Source of the DNA: Asterella californica
Lineage: Eukaryota > Streptophyta > Marchantiopsida > Marchantiales > Aytoniaceae
Direction of reading: 5' to 3'
Assembly (NCBI GenBank): GCA_036924285.1
Contig: JAYKYS010000014.1
Location: forward strand, 8,432,001 to 8,496,000
DNA: 64,000 nt
The notes under the pieces were generated by a model. The model was not told the origin of the DNA, made no database searches, and was given only the letters and a program-made list of their open reading frames with translations. Shown here in pieces: positions 45,419-56,375 of this stretch. The position numbers were made by a program, and so were the translations under genes. How positions within the stretch are numbered: position 1 is the first letter of the stretch; every line of letters starts with the position of its first letter.

Positions 45419-45640
45419 CATGGAGAAGGTCCAGAAGAACCTGAACACAGTGCAGTGACTCTCGTATTACGGATCCTCAAGTCTAAACATACGGGAACAA
45501 AGACTAGTCCTCAAAAAGCATGGTGCGGTTACACCCTTAGTGATACTAGAATCAGAACCAAGATCTTTATACATGAGCGTATAATGTTTGTTATAGTTGG
45601 ATAATACAATTTAATATCTTTTACTGTAAAACCTCTTAGG
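45419..45640. repeat. Segment shared (inverted) with 61900-62092
   Basis: 45419-45605 is the reverse complement of about 61900-62090. 45608-45640 (atcttttactgtaaaacctc) matches the border found at 55190-55225 and 62760-62790, where the flanking sequence continues differently. So the rDNA piece that follows is joined at a border used elsewhere. Confidence 0.7.
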
Positions 45641-45654
45641 GGGTCTGCGTCTAG

Positions 45655-45907
45655 ACCTCGGTGGGCTGTCGGCGGTCTGCCCGAGCTGCTCGCGCGGCGA
45701 GGGCGGACTGTCGCGTGCCTGTCGGGCGAAGGGCGTAGAATGGGGCGGGGGGGTCTCGACTCTCCTTCCCCTTTTTCCTCGGGCGGTGAACGGCCAACTC
45801 AGAACTGGTACGGACAAGGGGAATCCGACTGTTTAATTAAAACAAAGCATCGCGATGGTCCTCACGGATGCTGACGCGATGTGATTTCTGCCCAGTGCTC
45901 TGAATGT
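45655..45907 (+). rRNA. 26S/28S rRNA fragment (central region)
   Basis: Well preserved piece of plant large-subunit rRNA: the GC-rich expansion segment starting ggtgggctgtcggcggtctg, then ccaactcagaactggtacgg, aatccgactgtttaattaaa and gatttctgcccagtgctctg. It ends at tgaatgt where rRNA would continue caaagtg. It covers about 250 bases, lies upstream in the rRNA of the part found at 6709-6944, and is far less decayed. It is a dispersed fragment in AT-rich DNA, not a functional gene. Confidence 0.92.
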
Positions 45908-46552
45908 TCATCTATTTCTTGAGGTCCCTGACCTGTTCAGTACATGTTATGTTTGTTTGTCAGGATTATCAACTCTGTCTTGTTGGATAGATCTGAGTTT
46001 GATCTCTACCGGGACTGATTTCTGCCCGTGAGAATAAAAGACAACTATAAAGAATCACCTTTGTCACGTGTTTACTACTTTTGGATGATCTTTACTTGCA
46101 TCTCTGTGGGTTCGATCCTTAAATTACTACTTTCGAGCATCTTTTGGTTTTCTTGTGTGTTACACTTCAAAATGAGAGCAAATAAGCACGTAAACCTTAT
46201 CGCAGTTGGAAGATTTCATAACCTTTCACTTCCAGAACGTGCTGAGTGTGAAGACCAGCACGTCCAACCTGTGTTTGATCCAAACATCATTCATGAGATA
46301 TCTCTACTGACATATTGATCACTTTTAGGAGAACAAGATCATAATACCCTACCACACTGAATAATATTCAGTGCAATAGGGAGCGTTCTTTGAGTTCGCT
46401 TGATGGATGTCATTATTTGCAAAGCAAAAGATGAAGAAGTAGTATCACAATGCAGGTCTCAGCAAGAGAGAGCATCATAGCAATTTTACATGGGAGCCCA
46501 GAGAGCTAGATGAACTCCAGCTGCGTAGAAAGCAAACAAACATATTTTCTTC
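45908..46552. other. Possible LTR remnant and unassigned sequence
   Basis: tctctgtgggttcgatcctt (about 46100) resembles the U5 end of plant LTRs. A small ATG frame (about 46171-46317) has no recognised product. A strong hairpin lies at 46347-46381. From about 46470 the block shared with 10760-10860 (inverted) begins. Confidence 0.35.
46347..46381. repeat. Compound hairpin
   Basis: cactgaataatattcagtg (46355-46373) is a 9-1-9 palindrome, bracketed by ccct and aggg. It is seen once in the window. Confidence 0.7.
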
Positions 46553-46912
46553 CTAAGCCAGTGTTGAAGTGCACACGATAGGAAGTGCGGATAAACGATC
46601 TTTCCGTCTCAAAGTATATTCACTGAAGCACCAGAGCAAGATGCTTCCAGTATCATTTGCGTTCCGGGTAAGCGAGCAGAAAGCACGTACACTAGAACTA
46701 CACCAAGCAGGATAGACTGGAGAATGAGATCTTAAATTCGGATGATATGTCCATAAGGTAACCTCGTCTAGCGGTTCCACTATCGCTCCAGTCCGCTCGC
46801 TGGCCGTTTCAAGATCTGTAAAACTTGAATAATCCGCGGATGCTTTAGCCCTCCAGTAACGGTTCTGCAGTTTTGAACTTTGCAGCCTCGTGTTTGTTAA
46901 TCCGTTATACAA
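46553..46912 (-). CDS. Hypothetical ORF, family G (full copy)
   Basis: 119 residues on the minus strand, almost identical to 10429-10767 and ending at the same stop. The start written by extension is non-ATG; the first ATG lies about seven codons in. It lies about 340 bases upstream of family F in the opposite orientation, as at the 10-kb locus. Function unknown, and the coding strand is not certain. Confidence 0.25.
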   Translation of the reverse strand: MYNGLTNTRLQSSKLQNRYWRAKASADYSSFTDLETASERTGAIVEPLDEVTLWTYHPNLRSHSPVYPAWCSSSVRAFCSLTRNANDTGSILLWCFSEYTLRRKDRLSALPIVCTSTLA

Positions 46913-47250
46913 GAGTCTGTTAGATCGGAAGGTAGAAAGAACACTACAAATTGCTCTGTCGATTAGAGAGTTTTACGTTCTTTTGAGCTTTAGTATCTTT
47001 AAGGAGAAAGAAGCGTTGATAGCGATTGAGTGAGAGAGTGATGAACATCCAAGTGAAGTTACGGTATTAGTTCGAGGACTTGACTACCCTGTAACGATTT
47101 GTAGACGGTGAACTCAGTATTTAGTTTTAGCGGTGCTGTTTTATGACAGTCTGAGAGAGTAAGGGAGTTCGAGGTCCGAAGGTCTCGACCAGCGGGGGAA
47201 GATTGTGAGCAGCAAATAAGAGAGATCCACGATTTGCAGACGGAGAGAAG

Positions 47251-47961
47251 ATGACACACATTGACACGGAGAAGCATGTTGCGACTGGAGACAAAGTCGA
47301 AGTCGGGAACATCATGGATGGGATAGTCTTTTGGAGATTAGTTCATTTTTGTGCACTTTATGAGCATTGCATCGAAGAGGAAGTACAAAGCAAGGTGCAA
47401 GTCAAAGGAAAGAAACAAGATTTTAGTCGTAAACAGACTCGCGTGCACGAAACGAAGGAGAGGAATGAGGATGAAATCCAGAAAGGAGAACTCAGCAAGG
47501 ATCAGGATATTGAGACAAATCGAGACCAGTGCAAGTTGTTGGCATCAGAAGAGATGAATGAAGCGACAGGTCGAGGAAAGATGTTTACTGCAGAAAGAGG
47601 ACAGCAACCAGATAATTGCAACATAGACAAAGTTTTAGTTCAGTGCTACAACATGATCCACCAGGTGGAAAAGAAAGAGTTGCTGACAGACGCAGAAGAA
47701 ATACAAACGCAAAAGAGTAGCAAGTTAGAAAAGAACTTACCGATAAGAGAAAAATCGCTGAGCACAGATGACAAGAGATGCACACGGAGCACTGGTGACA
47801 AGCGTGCAGTTGTTAGTCCCAAGCAGAAACAGCAGATGGTAAACAACCATCATCCGGAATGGATGGATAGGATCAAGATTTCTCATAGAGAAGCAAAAAT
47901 ACGAAAAAAATCATCTTTTAAGTTCAACAGATGTTCCACGGAATATCAAACTCTCTCCTAG
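47251..47961 (+). CDS. Hypothetical charged protein, family F (longest copy)
   Basis: A 236-residue frame from ATG, the only copy keeping the N- and C-terminal parts in one frame. It starts with HIDTEKHVATGDKVEVG and a short hydrophobic stretch (FWRLVHFCALY, about 29-39). A long Lys/Glu/Gln-rich, helix-prone region follows, then KRCTRSTGDKRAVVSPKQKQ and PEWMDRIKI. The end differs from other copies because an extra A near 47910 shifts the frame, so the last dozen or so residues are aberrant. I do not recognise the family. It precedes the linker and RSH1 copy 4 on the same strand. Confidence 0.4.
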   Translation: MTHIDTEKHVATGDKVEVGNIMDGIVFWRLVHFCALYEHCIEEEVQSKVQVKGKKQDFSRKQTRVHETKERNEDEIQKGELSKDQDIETNRDQCKLLASEEMNEATGRGKMFTAERGQQPDNCNIDKVLVQCYNMIHQVEKKELLTDAEEIQTQKSSKLEKNLPIREKSLSTDDKRCTRSTGDKRAVVSPKQKQQMVNNHHPEWMDRIKISHREAKIRKKSSFKFNRCSTEYQTLS

Positions 47962-48428
47962 AGAAATATCTAAGAGTTTACGGATGGGATGGAGATACTG
48001 GAAATAGAAAACATTCGTATTGTGGAGGTCATCAAATATCTTAGATCAAAAGTGCATGGATGACTTTGAGGCAGATCAAAAGTGGATCGATCAAAAGTGC
48101 ATGGATGACCTTCAGGCAGTTGAATTCCAAGCAAGATGCACAGGTTAGGACAAAGGCAGCCGGGGAGATTTCGGTACATTGCCGACTGCAAAGGCAATAT
48201 CCGAATGAGCTGGATAAAAGATAAGCTGAAAGTCATTGGTGCAGGTTTGAAGAGATCATGCATGGATACTTTTAGACCTCCGGTATGTCTAGTGTTCAGT
48301 TGTCCAGAGCGTTCGGTTTCGGAGTGACAAGACACAGCAGTGAGAGCTCACTGCCCCTGAACAATGTAAGGGTGATCGAAATGATCTCCAATTCTCAACG
48401 GCTTAGATACTGAGCAATATCTGAGTTC

Positions 48429-49033
48429 GTAAAAGATTACATCGCCACGCCCAAGCCAAATGGATATCAAAGTCTACACACGACGGTGATACCATTCGGC
48501 TCAAAAACGTACTTTCCTCTGGAGATACAGGTAACTGCACGTTCTTGAATAATGATTCTGGTTGTGCTTGTTGTTTGGACGTAGAAGTATGTGAGAAGTT
48601 CTGGTCTCTACTGTTTGGATATAGTCACTGAGTCCTTGTTTTGACCTCTTATTCTCGTTCATTTGAGCATGAAGTATTCGCCGTCACTTATCTTTTGTTT
48701 CTTATACTTTTGTAGATAAGAACAGAGGAGATGGATAAGGTCGCTGACTGGGGCATTGCCGCTCACCTCAGTGGAAAAGGCAACGATAATTGTAACGCAA
48801 ACTCAAATGGTTCTTATTCTGGAAATGGAGTTCTTGTAACGAATGGATCCACTCAACATGGTTGGAATCAGAATCTGAATGATGCAGAAATTGCGCGCAG
48901 GGTAAGGGAAGGACGGTTAGGCTGTTGTTCCTCTTTTGCCTTCTTTGTAAAGCTTGACGAAGTCTGAAACCCGATACATAGGACGATCTCATTGGGCGCT
49001 ATCGTTGTAAGTACAAGCGGCTTCTTGTTGCAG
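48429..49033 (+). pseudogene. RSH1: RSH1-like fragment, copy 4 (fewest lesions)
   Basis: Exon A (48429-48530) encodes GYQSLHTTVIPFG and ends with an intact CAG|gtaact donor. The intron runs 48531-48715. Exon B (48716-48901) is in frame throughout, IRTEEMDKVADWGIAAHL to NDAEIARR, with W-G-I intact. The next intron is kept up to ttgttgcag (49033). The coding sequence is undamaged in these two exons, but upstream RSH1 exons are missing and exon C is replaced at 49046 by the left arm of the large inverted repeat. A gene fragment, not a gene. Confidence 0.9.
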
Positions 49034-50529
49034 GTAAGTTGATTGAAATATCTAATTTTGTATTAGTTCTTCAAAGTCTTTAGAATGTGAAGAACTATAA
49101 GGTCATTACATTGAAAGGGAACAATAACTAGAGAATATACTTAATAAATAATTAAACAATAATACAGTAAAAATAAAATATTCCGTAATTGACCCTGTCT
49201 TCCTTACCAAATGTGTAGCCACGCAATTTCATGCAGAGCTCTAAAAGGAAACAAAACTAATGATACCAAAACAAACAAAAAAGACGTTCTTCTGGAAGAA
49301 ACATTCATAATCAGAAAGTAAATACTGTTCCATCGAGGCGCGCTTAGGGTTTTCCTTATACAAGATTCAGAAGAGAACAAAATCCAGAAACCAAAGTGAG
49401 ACTTTATTATCCTTATCAAAAAAGAGCCTTCAGTTGTAACGTACGCTGTTTTTGGTGCAGCATGGTCTATCGCAAGGGTAAACGAAGTTACCGTAAGGAC
49501 GAACGCACGTACCAAAGATATCGCTCACAATCGCCAATACATGCTCTGTGGCGCTCGGGCACCATAACAAGTTTTACGAGTTTGAAAGTAACATCTAAAT
49601 GCGCCTTCAAATGAGGAGGATTTCTCGTATCGCGCGAGCTATTTGTCCAATAGGTTGGTTGGACGATTTTTCATTCGGTGCTACAATAACACTTTGCTGA
49701 CACACATGGACATTTGTTTGGACGGTGGGTTCGAGCATCTATGTATTCTCGTCTTCATGCATATTTTACGTCGGAAGGGTTACGTGATGGAATACTTTAT
49801 ACATAGTTGACACCCGACCGCAGCTATAACACGAGGAAAGAGAAAACGCGAGTGGTGGTCGTAGTAACACCTTCCACAAGAAAAAAAGAAGATGACATAT
49901 ATGAAATTCTTAAATCCTGATTCGACTAGCGCGAAACTCTTTGGAGTTGAATTAGAGTTTAATATACAATACCCACGGAAAGAAAGATATAATGAACTAA
50001 AGAATAATGAACTATATTTCAGTTGAGAATACTGAACTTACAATTCTACCGCTAAAGATAACTCTCTCTGATAACTAACGCAAAATAGTCTATACAGCGA
50101 GTATCACTAGACGGAAACTAAAACACTTCACTGGAAACTAAAACTGCAAAAGGACAATGAGACGTTATATGGAGTATGCCGCTAAAGATGCTCTAAGTGA
50201 TGTAAGGGTGAAAGTGCGGGTAGAGACTCGTAGTATGATCTTGCCGATGGGAATCCCGTTGGAAGCTCCGAGTTATGTCCTTAGACCTTTTCAACGCTGT
50301 GCAGATATCACTTATACTAGCCAGAGAGATTGAGTATGACACATCCGGAAGGAAAGATTGTTAAATTCAGTGTGACACGTCAACTACAACTAGCAGTTTG
50401 ACTTTCTAGATAATTATCTCGCACTAAGATGGGGCCCTTACAATACAAATACAATACTTGATAGCATCGAGGTGTATATGACGAGATGTACGCCATTCGT
50501 TGCAACTACACAACTTAACATGTCAGGAT

Positions 50530-50790
50530 CTGTCTCTCTCACACACTATCTGCTTTGGTCCCCATATATTCTATTCCGAACAAATCACATGCGAAGATTG
50601 TTTAGTCTGGACCACATCGATTCTAATCTCCAAATTTAGTGTGTGAACTAGAACCTAGACAGGATCTGTCGTTCTCACACAGTATTTATCTGCTTTGGTC
50701 CCCATATATTCTAGTCCAAATAAATCAACGTGGAAAGTTGTCAGCTCGGACCATCGATTCTAATCTCCAAACTTAGTGTGGAATTAGAAC
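50530..50790. repeat. Two-unit tandem repeat beside the transferase copy
   Basis: Two units of about 130-140 bases, each with ctttggtccccatatattct and gattctaatctccaaa. The mirrored pair is at 60137-60412 in the other arm, so the duplication predates the inverted repeat. Confidence 0.75.
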
Positions 50791-50799
50791 CTACATTGA

Positions 50800-51655
50800 T
50801 TAACCTACACAACTATTGTCAAGTGATATTCCAAGTCCCAACGCACCTCCTTGAAGAGTTTCATCCGAACTCATGGGTACAGTTTTCCATGCCTGGACTC
50901 GGAACGGTGCAGCAGTATCATCAGTATCCTCCAGCTTATCCTCGACACATATTGACGCGACATGGGCAGGGCTCGGTTCAAACAAAACAAACTTCCAGCA
51001 GCTTGCAGCTTTCTCCCGTTCTGCGACCGATTTTGCCAGGTCAAGTGTAATCCGTTTGGCCTGCGAGTCTGCCGGCAATTCCAAGACTTTCGTGAGACGC
51101 TCACGCGCTTCTCGTGACGTCGTTAATCCAAAGGCGAATTCCTTAAACGGTACACCACTGATCCCTTTTCCCACTGCCTTCACGTAGGATTCTTTCAACG
51201 TCCACAGCTGCAAAAACCTCTGGCGCTGCTCGTGCATATCTGTCATATGCTGAAGCCACTCTGCTTCCCGAGACGAAAGCTTATTCCGCGCGAAGGTCGC
51301 CAGTTTCGAGGTGAGTTTGCGTTCCTTCTCCTCAACGTCCACGCCGACAGCAGAATCAAGAGCTACGCCACAAGCTACGAGCGACGTTGTGTGTGAAAGG
51401 TGAATGACAGGCGTGGAGGATTCCAAGGCTTCCCATCTGTAGTGAGAGATGGCCATATCACCTCCGGCTTTCCATACGAATTTTTCCTAAACCTCAAAGA
51501 TGCCGGATGGACTGCCCCGTTCGCATATCTTGCAAGAGTGCTGCGCACCAGCGTTCGGGCCAGAAGACGGCCTGTTCTGATTCTCTGTGTCCTAGTTATC
51601 CAACAGATGTCTGTTCCGCTGGAAGTGGTCTCATCAACTGAGATGACCACATTAT
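50800..51655 (-). pseudogene. 4'-phosphopantetheinyl transferase fragment, frameshifted copy
   Basis: Minus-strand copy of the 3' exon of an Sfp-type transferase, the enzyme that moves phosphopantetheine from CoA to a carrier-protein serine. The first frame (51655-51375) reads LLARTLVRSTLARYANGAVH to GKPWNPPRLSF. Then one base is missing at about 51401 compared with 59530, and the frame shifts. The second frame (51456-50800) has the signature VGVDVEEKER and WTLKESYVKAVGKG. The usual N-terminal hundred or so residues are not found. The sequence before LLARTL is longer here than in the other arm (about 20 bases are deleted there), so this copy keeps the older 5' end but has the coding lesion. 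Confidence 0.88.
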
Positions 51656-51662
51656 GAGTTTA

Positions 51663-51693
51663 TGTGAGATGCGATTTGAAATCGCATCTCACA
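51663..51693. repeat. 31-base palindrome
   Basis: tgtgagatgcgattt, a central g, then its exact reverse complement. Conserved unchanged apart from the centre in the other arm (59260-59290). In this arm actag follows ten bases later. Confidence 0.9.
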
Positions 51694-53136
51694 ACTCCAC
51701 ACTAGGATAACGCTCGAAGTAGAGGAAGCGGTGGCCGTGCATCTAAATACGTACAGGCCTGGACCGGAGGAGCTGCTGCACATGTCCGATTCCTTCTGCA
51801 GCTTTCAACCTGCTCATTGTCACAAGCTTTCTTCCTCTTCTTCTTCACCTTGAAACGCTTACATTCGGAGCCCTAAACTTATTTCCACCATCCCCGTTAC
51901 CGCCCAGAAGTGCTCATAAACGCTCCAAATTTCTGTTCAGTTGTATCTCAGGCTTCTTCCAGCTGCTCGAGGCCTTGTGTCTATCCATGCCATGGCAGAT
52001 GTTCGGATACGCGAGGATACGATAGTTTTCAGCGGAGGACATCTTCAGACATCCGTGCCATCGAACCAGCTTAACTTGAGGCTGATCGTCGGAGCTTACT
52101 TTGAAGTATCTCCCAAGAGGAAGCGACAAGGTAGTGGGCACTTCGGAATAAAAAATGTGAGAGAGAAATATAGAGCCTGTTTCAGAGGGCGGGCCACTGG
52201 AAGCTTTATAAGTGAAATGCATGTTTAGTAAATAGCGTCAGCTGATCATGGGCCGGGAGGTCTTGTTACGACGCGGGGCTTTCGTAAAAGCCTTCTGCGT
52301 GCTGTTTGATCGTGATGATGCAAGCTGAGTGTAGAGGATCTATACTGAAGTCCTTTGGATAGATAAAACTTATTGTTCAAGGTCACACGAAGAGTTCGTA
52401 AGTCTAAGAACCAAATATTGGAAAGGAGCTCAGCTTGCTTATGGGCTTGCGTTCCGTAGACGTATTATGATCAGCATTCCGAAGTTCAGACATGACTGAG
52501 TTTGAAGCACCTTCTTGACATTTGGATGGAGTGTCAAGTGGATGTGATGTCTGGACCTCCTTAAGTACTTCAAGTGAAGGTTACATCCAGATTCCTGACA
52601 CTGTTGCAGGAGAAATCTGTTGAGATGACACACTATTATAATTCAATTCGTGATCCTAACAGTAAGGCCAAGGCAAGAAAATTCCTCGAATCCTGCTAAC
52701 AGGTAATCACAGGTGCCGACTGAAAACAGATATCTCTGAGACAGTAACGTATTTGATATTCCAAAGCATGAGCTTGAAGAGCATACCTTATGCTCCACAA
52801 TGACAACATTACCTGCACGTGAAATCATTCCGGATCACTCCGATGTAGAGGTGCGACTTGCCGCAATTTTGAAGTAAAATCTAATGAGGTTTCTGAAGGG
52901 GAAACAACCACCCATCATTTCTCACGTTGCACGCACTACCAGCTTAGACACTGCGTCATGCACAACCCGCAACTTTCGGGGATTGACAGTAATTTGATTC
53001 CAAAACATGCTTAATTGTTCAGGTACATTGCCAACCCTTGGACCGTCTGCTCTATCTCTTGAGCTCAAATCTCTGAAAGAAGTCGTCCGGCTCGAATAAG
53101 GTGGTTCAGCCTATAACCATATAAGCCAATAACAAG

Positions 53137-53870
53137 CCTAATGCGAAAACCTTCCAAGGTAGAAGAACCTTCGCTATCGACAGCAGACCAAATACTCAAG
53201 TGAGCTGAATTGCTCAGTGATACGAGTGAGTAGACAATACGCAACTTCTATGTGTACCGTACATATAACTTGAAAAGCAAACGGTACACATAGAAGCTGT
53301 CGCAGCTGATTCCCGTTGAATTAGCGCCTTGTTGCCAAAGCCCAGGGGACCGTTGGAATTCGATTTTCCAGATAAATTCATCCAATCAACGAGTATCAGC
53401 TGAGACGTTAATTTTGAAATCATCGACACGCTTCGGGTAAGACTGCGACCATAATTTACAAACGTTAGTACCATCTTTGCACTGAAGCTGGTGAACTGAT
53501 GTTCACTAAAACAGTTTATGCAGTTAAACTATGATTTGCTTGACTACTTAACTTTCAAGGTGAAAATCCATGCCACCTCGTTCGAATTCAGATTACACAA
53601 GTTAAAGCACGATTAACAGTGCAGAACGTCCGAGAAAGCTCAAATGGTAGAAAGCACCGCTTAGAGTGCTTTACCATAGTATACTTTCTAGACTCCAGCC
53701 AAGGAGTCTAGAAAGTCTCTCTACCCTCATTTCTCGACCTCCCCTGCAAGTGATCTAATGGTGCAAAGTCAGCATAATTAGCTGTGATTTTCTGACCATT
53801 TAGTGTTAAGACTCTCAACATGCTTACAAAGCATTTCTGACAAGTCTAGAATAATCTGCCCTTCTTAGCT
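53137..53870. repeat. Inverted copy of 2700-3350
   Basis: Starts directly at the inner end of the left arm. It keeps the 16-bp hairpin and adds about 70 bases (53690-53760) containing an agactcc...ggagtct inverted repeat. No gene. Confidence 0.75.
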
Positions 53871-55100
53871 TGAATATTTCCAAAATCTCTAATTTCTATT
53901 CATCCTAAAGACATACTGAAAGAAAAGTCTCCAAATTTGGAGATTCCTCTTCATTATGATAGCACCGAATATTTCTCCGCAAATAATAGTGATGGTTTTC
54001 TTTTATCCACGACCTTTTATATCAATGAGTCGATATTTTGAATCTTATCACTATACAAAGATGTTATTACTCTTATAGTTTATATGTTCATCCTTCTTGG
54101 ACGCTAATTATAAGAACACGTGAACAGTTTTAATCAAATTTTAGAGGTTTTCAGTTACTATATCATTTTCACTTTTCAGGTTCAACCATCACTGTTCATA
54201 GATCTTAAATATTAAAATTGCATCACTTTGCATTCTATCGCAAACTATTAATAGACACAAGGTTCAACTATATCTCCTTCGTCAAAAAGTTCGTTTCTAG
54301 AAAACTTTTATATTTAAATAGTCAAAATATCATCATATAGTCATCATATAATCAATGCAATGCTTGAATAATGTGTATGATCTATGAGACTATATAACAG
54401 TTTACTTACCTACTGATGAATTATTAATACAAACTCGCTTTCGGTATCATGAGATATCAAACATAAGTATGATTCTGATGATTAGTTGATGCTTCATAGT
54501 AATTCTTTTTAGTTTTAGTTATATTTGAAAAAAACGTTATTAGTATTCCAAAACTATTTTATTATAATTTAGAAAAGATTAATATTATAAATATGCTCGA
54601 AGGAAACTCGGTGTACTTTGCTGATGACACGTGCAAGTCAAAATGTATTTTAGTACCTCTTCTTTTTTCTAACAAATAATTTTAAAATATTATGTTTTGA
54701 AATAAAATGAATATTTGCAAAGTAATATTACTTAAAAGTAGTTTTTACTTAAAACTCAATTAAATTTTATAAATTTTTATTTTTATTTTTATTAAATTTT
54801 TGTTGATATTAAAAGTTTCATAATAGCTTAGTTAATAATACTTTATTTTACTCACACGTGTTTATAACAAAAATCGTTAGTAACCTTAGAAATATTCATT
54901 TACTTGTTGATTGTTTTACAAAATATAAAAGTACTTAGTTGGTTATTTTTGTACTCTTCTTATCACTATTTTAATTTATTATATATCTATGCTATTTATA
55001 ACCAAATAATAATCAAAGGTGAACAGTGCATCATATATCGGAATAATACTCACAATTTCCATTTTTATTTTTCAGTCTCTTCAAACATATTAGAAACGTC
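53871..55100. repeat. AT-rich blocks B and E, inverted copy
   Basis: Reverse complement of 44285-45400 and of 62985-64000. No coding sequence. Confidence 0.8.
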
Positions 55101-55640
55101 ATCTGTTTCTTCTTTATAACATGAAAAATTTATTGAGATTAATATTCTCTTTCCCGTTTACAAATATTTTCTCATACTCCTTTTCATTTTAATATCTTTT
55201 ACTGTATAACCTCTTGGGGGTCATTTGATGTATCTATATAATTACCAAAGCATGTGCAATCTAATGAAGGTATTCAAAAACTTTTTGACAGAAGCCAAGC
55301 CAATTCCCTGTTCTCCTGTAATCTCCTTAATGTTATTCTCCGCTTTTCGTCATCTTCTTAACTATGCTAGTTATCTCGATCTTAACTATGCTAGTTATCT
55401 CGATCGATTAAGAATGGTAGTTATCCTGACAAGTACAGATTATGGAATGCTAACCCCACAATGTGTTTCCCGAACCGTAGCACTGAATGCACTCTTTCTT
55501 TCTTACTCCACTGTACTCCCTCCACTGCAAAATGCTTATCACTCTTCTCCAGATCTCAAACTCTATAGTGCTAAAGTAAAAAACCTTTTCTATCGACAAC
55601 AGACAAAATACTCAAGTGAGCTGAATTGCTCAGTGATACG
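55101..55640. repeat. Block C, inverted copy
   Basis: Reverse complement of 43690-44100 and of 62690-62870 in part. It has a 24-base tandem duplication, aactatgctagttatctcga, at about 55360-55405. A 163-residue frame at 55225-55716 spans it, but frames in the other copies differ, so it is not called as a gene. Confidence 0.65.
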
Positions 55641-56060
55641 AGTGTGTAGACAATATGTAACTTCAATGGTTTTTAACTTTGTGATGGACATGCATGAGCA
55701 TGTATTGTATATATAACTTGAAAAGCAAACGATACACATAGAAGCTTTCGCAGCTGACTCCCTGTTGATTAACGCCTAGGTGCCAAAGCTCAGAGGACCG
55801 TTGAAATTCGATTTTCCAAATAAATTCATCGAATTAAAGAGACAGTTAATTTTGAAATCATCGACACTCTTTCAATAAGACTGCGACCATAATTTACAAA
55901 ACGTTAGTACCATCTTTGCACTGAAGCTGGTGAACTGAAGTTTCCTAGCGGAATGAGCCATAAATGACAAAGCAGACCACTGATGCGTAAGAGGGACGCC
56001 ATACGCATCAGTGGTAGTCGCAAACTCTCGGTTCCGATTCGAATAATGACTGTAATAACT
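55641..56060. repeat. Inverted copy of the region upstream of family H
   Basis: Reverse complement of 36600-36900, including the perfect 13-bp hairpin at 55977-56014. The H coding part is absent; at about 56060 the sequence changes to unique DNA leading to the SAE1 fragment. Confidence 0.75.
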
Positions 56061-56375
56061 GTCAACTCACTAATCGTGATCCTTGCATTAGCGGCAGGTA
56101 CAACGATCAGATAGATGAATGACAAAGTTCTGACAACAAACAGCATCAACCAAAAAGTTGGAATCCGACTCATATTCCATTCTCATTGTCCATTTTCTTC
56201 GTTTCATATGGTCATCGTTGACATGGCATCATCAGTTGATAGCATTTTCGTTTCCCTTTGGGTTTGGATAGCAAGCCTAGATTCTTCTAGGAATAAGATG
56301 GTCTTTTCAGTGTGTCACAGTGAGGACGGGGTTTCTTGCTGAGCTCTTGGAAGCTCTTGTACTGTGCTCTTGCAG
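56061..56375. other. Unique sequence, probably SAE1 intron
   Basis: No repeat partner was found and no exon recognised. It ends with ctgtgctcttgcag, a good splice acceptor for the exon that follows. Confidence 0.45.

Larger units (their letters stand above)
49046..53136. repeat. Left arm of a large inverted repeat
   Basis: Reverse complement of 57823-61853 over about 4.05 kb, interrupted only by small indels. The outer end abuts RSH1 intron sequence, and the inner end is at aataacaagcct (53136). It contains the frameshifted phosphopantetheinyl transferase copy, a two-unit tandem repeat (50530-50790) and a 31-base palindrome. 49046-50520 and 51700-53136 show no recognised gene, only short frames that mirror those in the other arm. 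Confidence 0.92.

Noticed and set aside
45611..45817. Minus-strand ORF over the rDNA fragment
   Set aside because: A GC-rich artefact of the rRNA expansion segment; the underlying sequence is rRNA.
55225..55716. 163-residue open frame that looks like a gene
   Set aside because: It lies in repeat block C. The other copies (3327-3640, 43690-44061) break or shift this frame, part of it is a 24-base tandem duplication, and no motif is recognisable.
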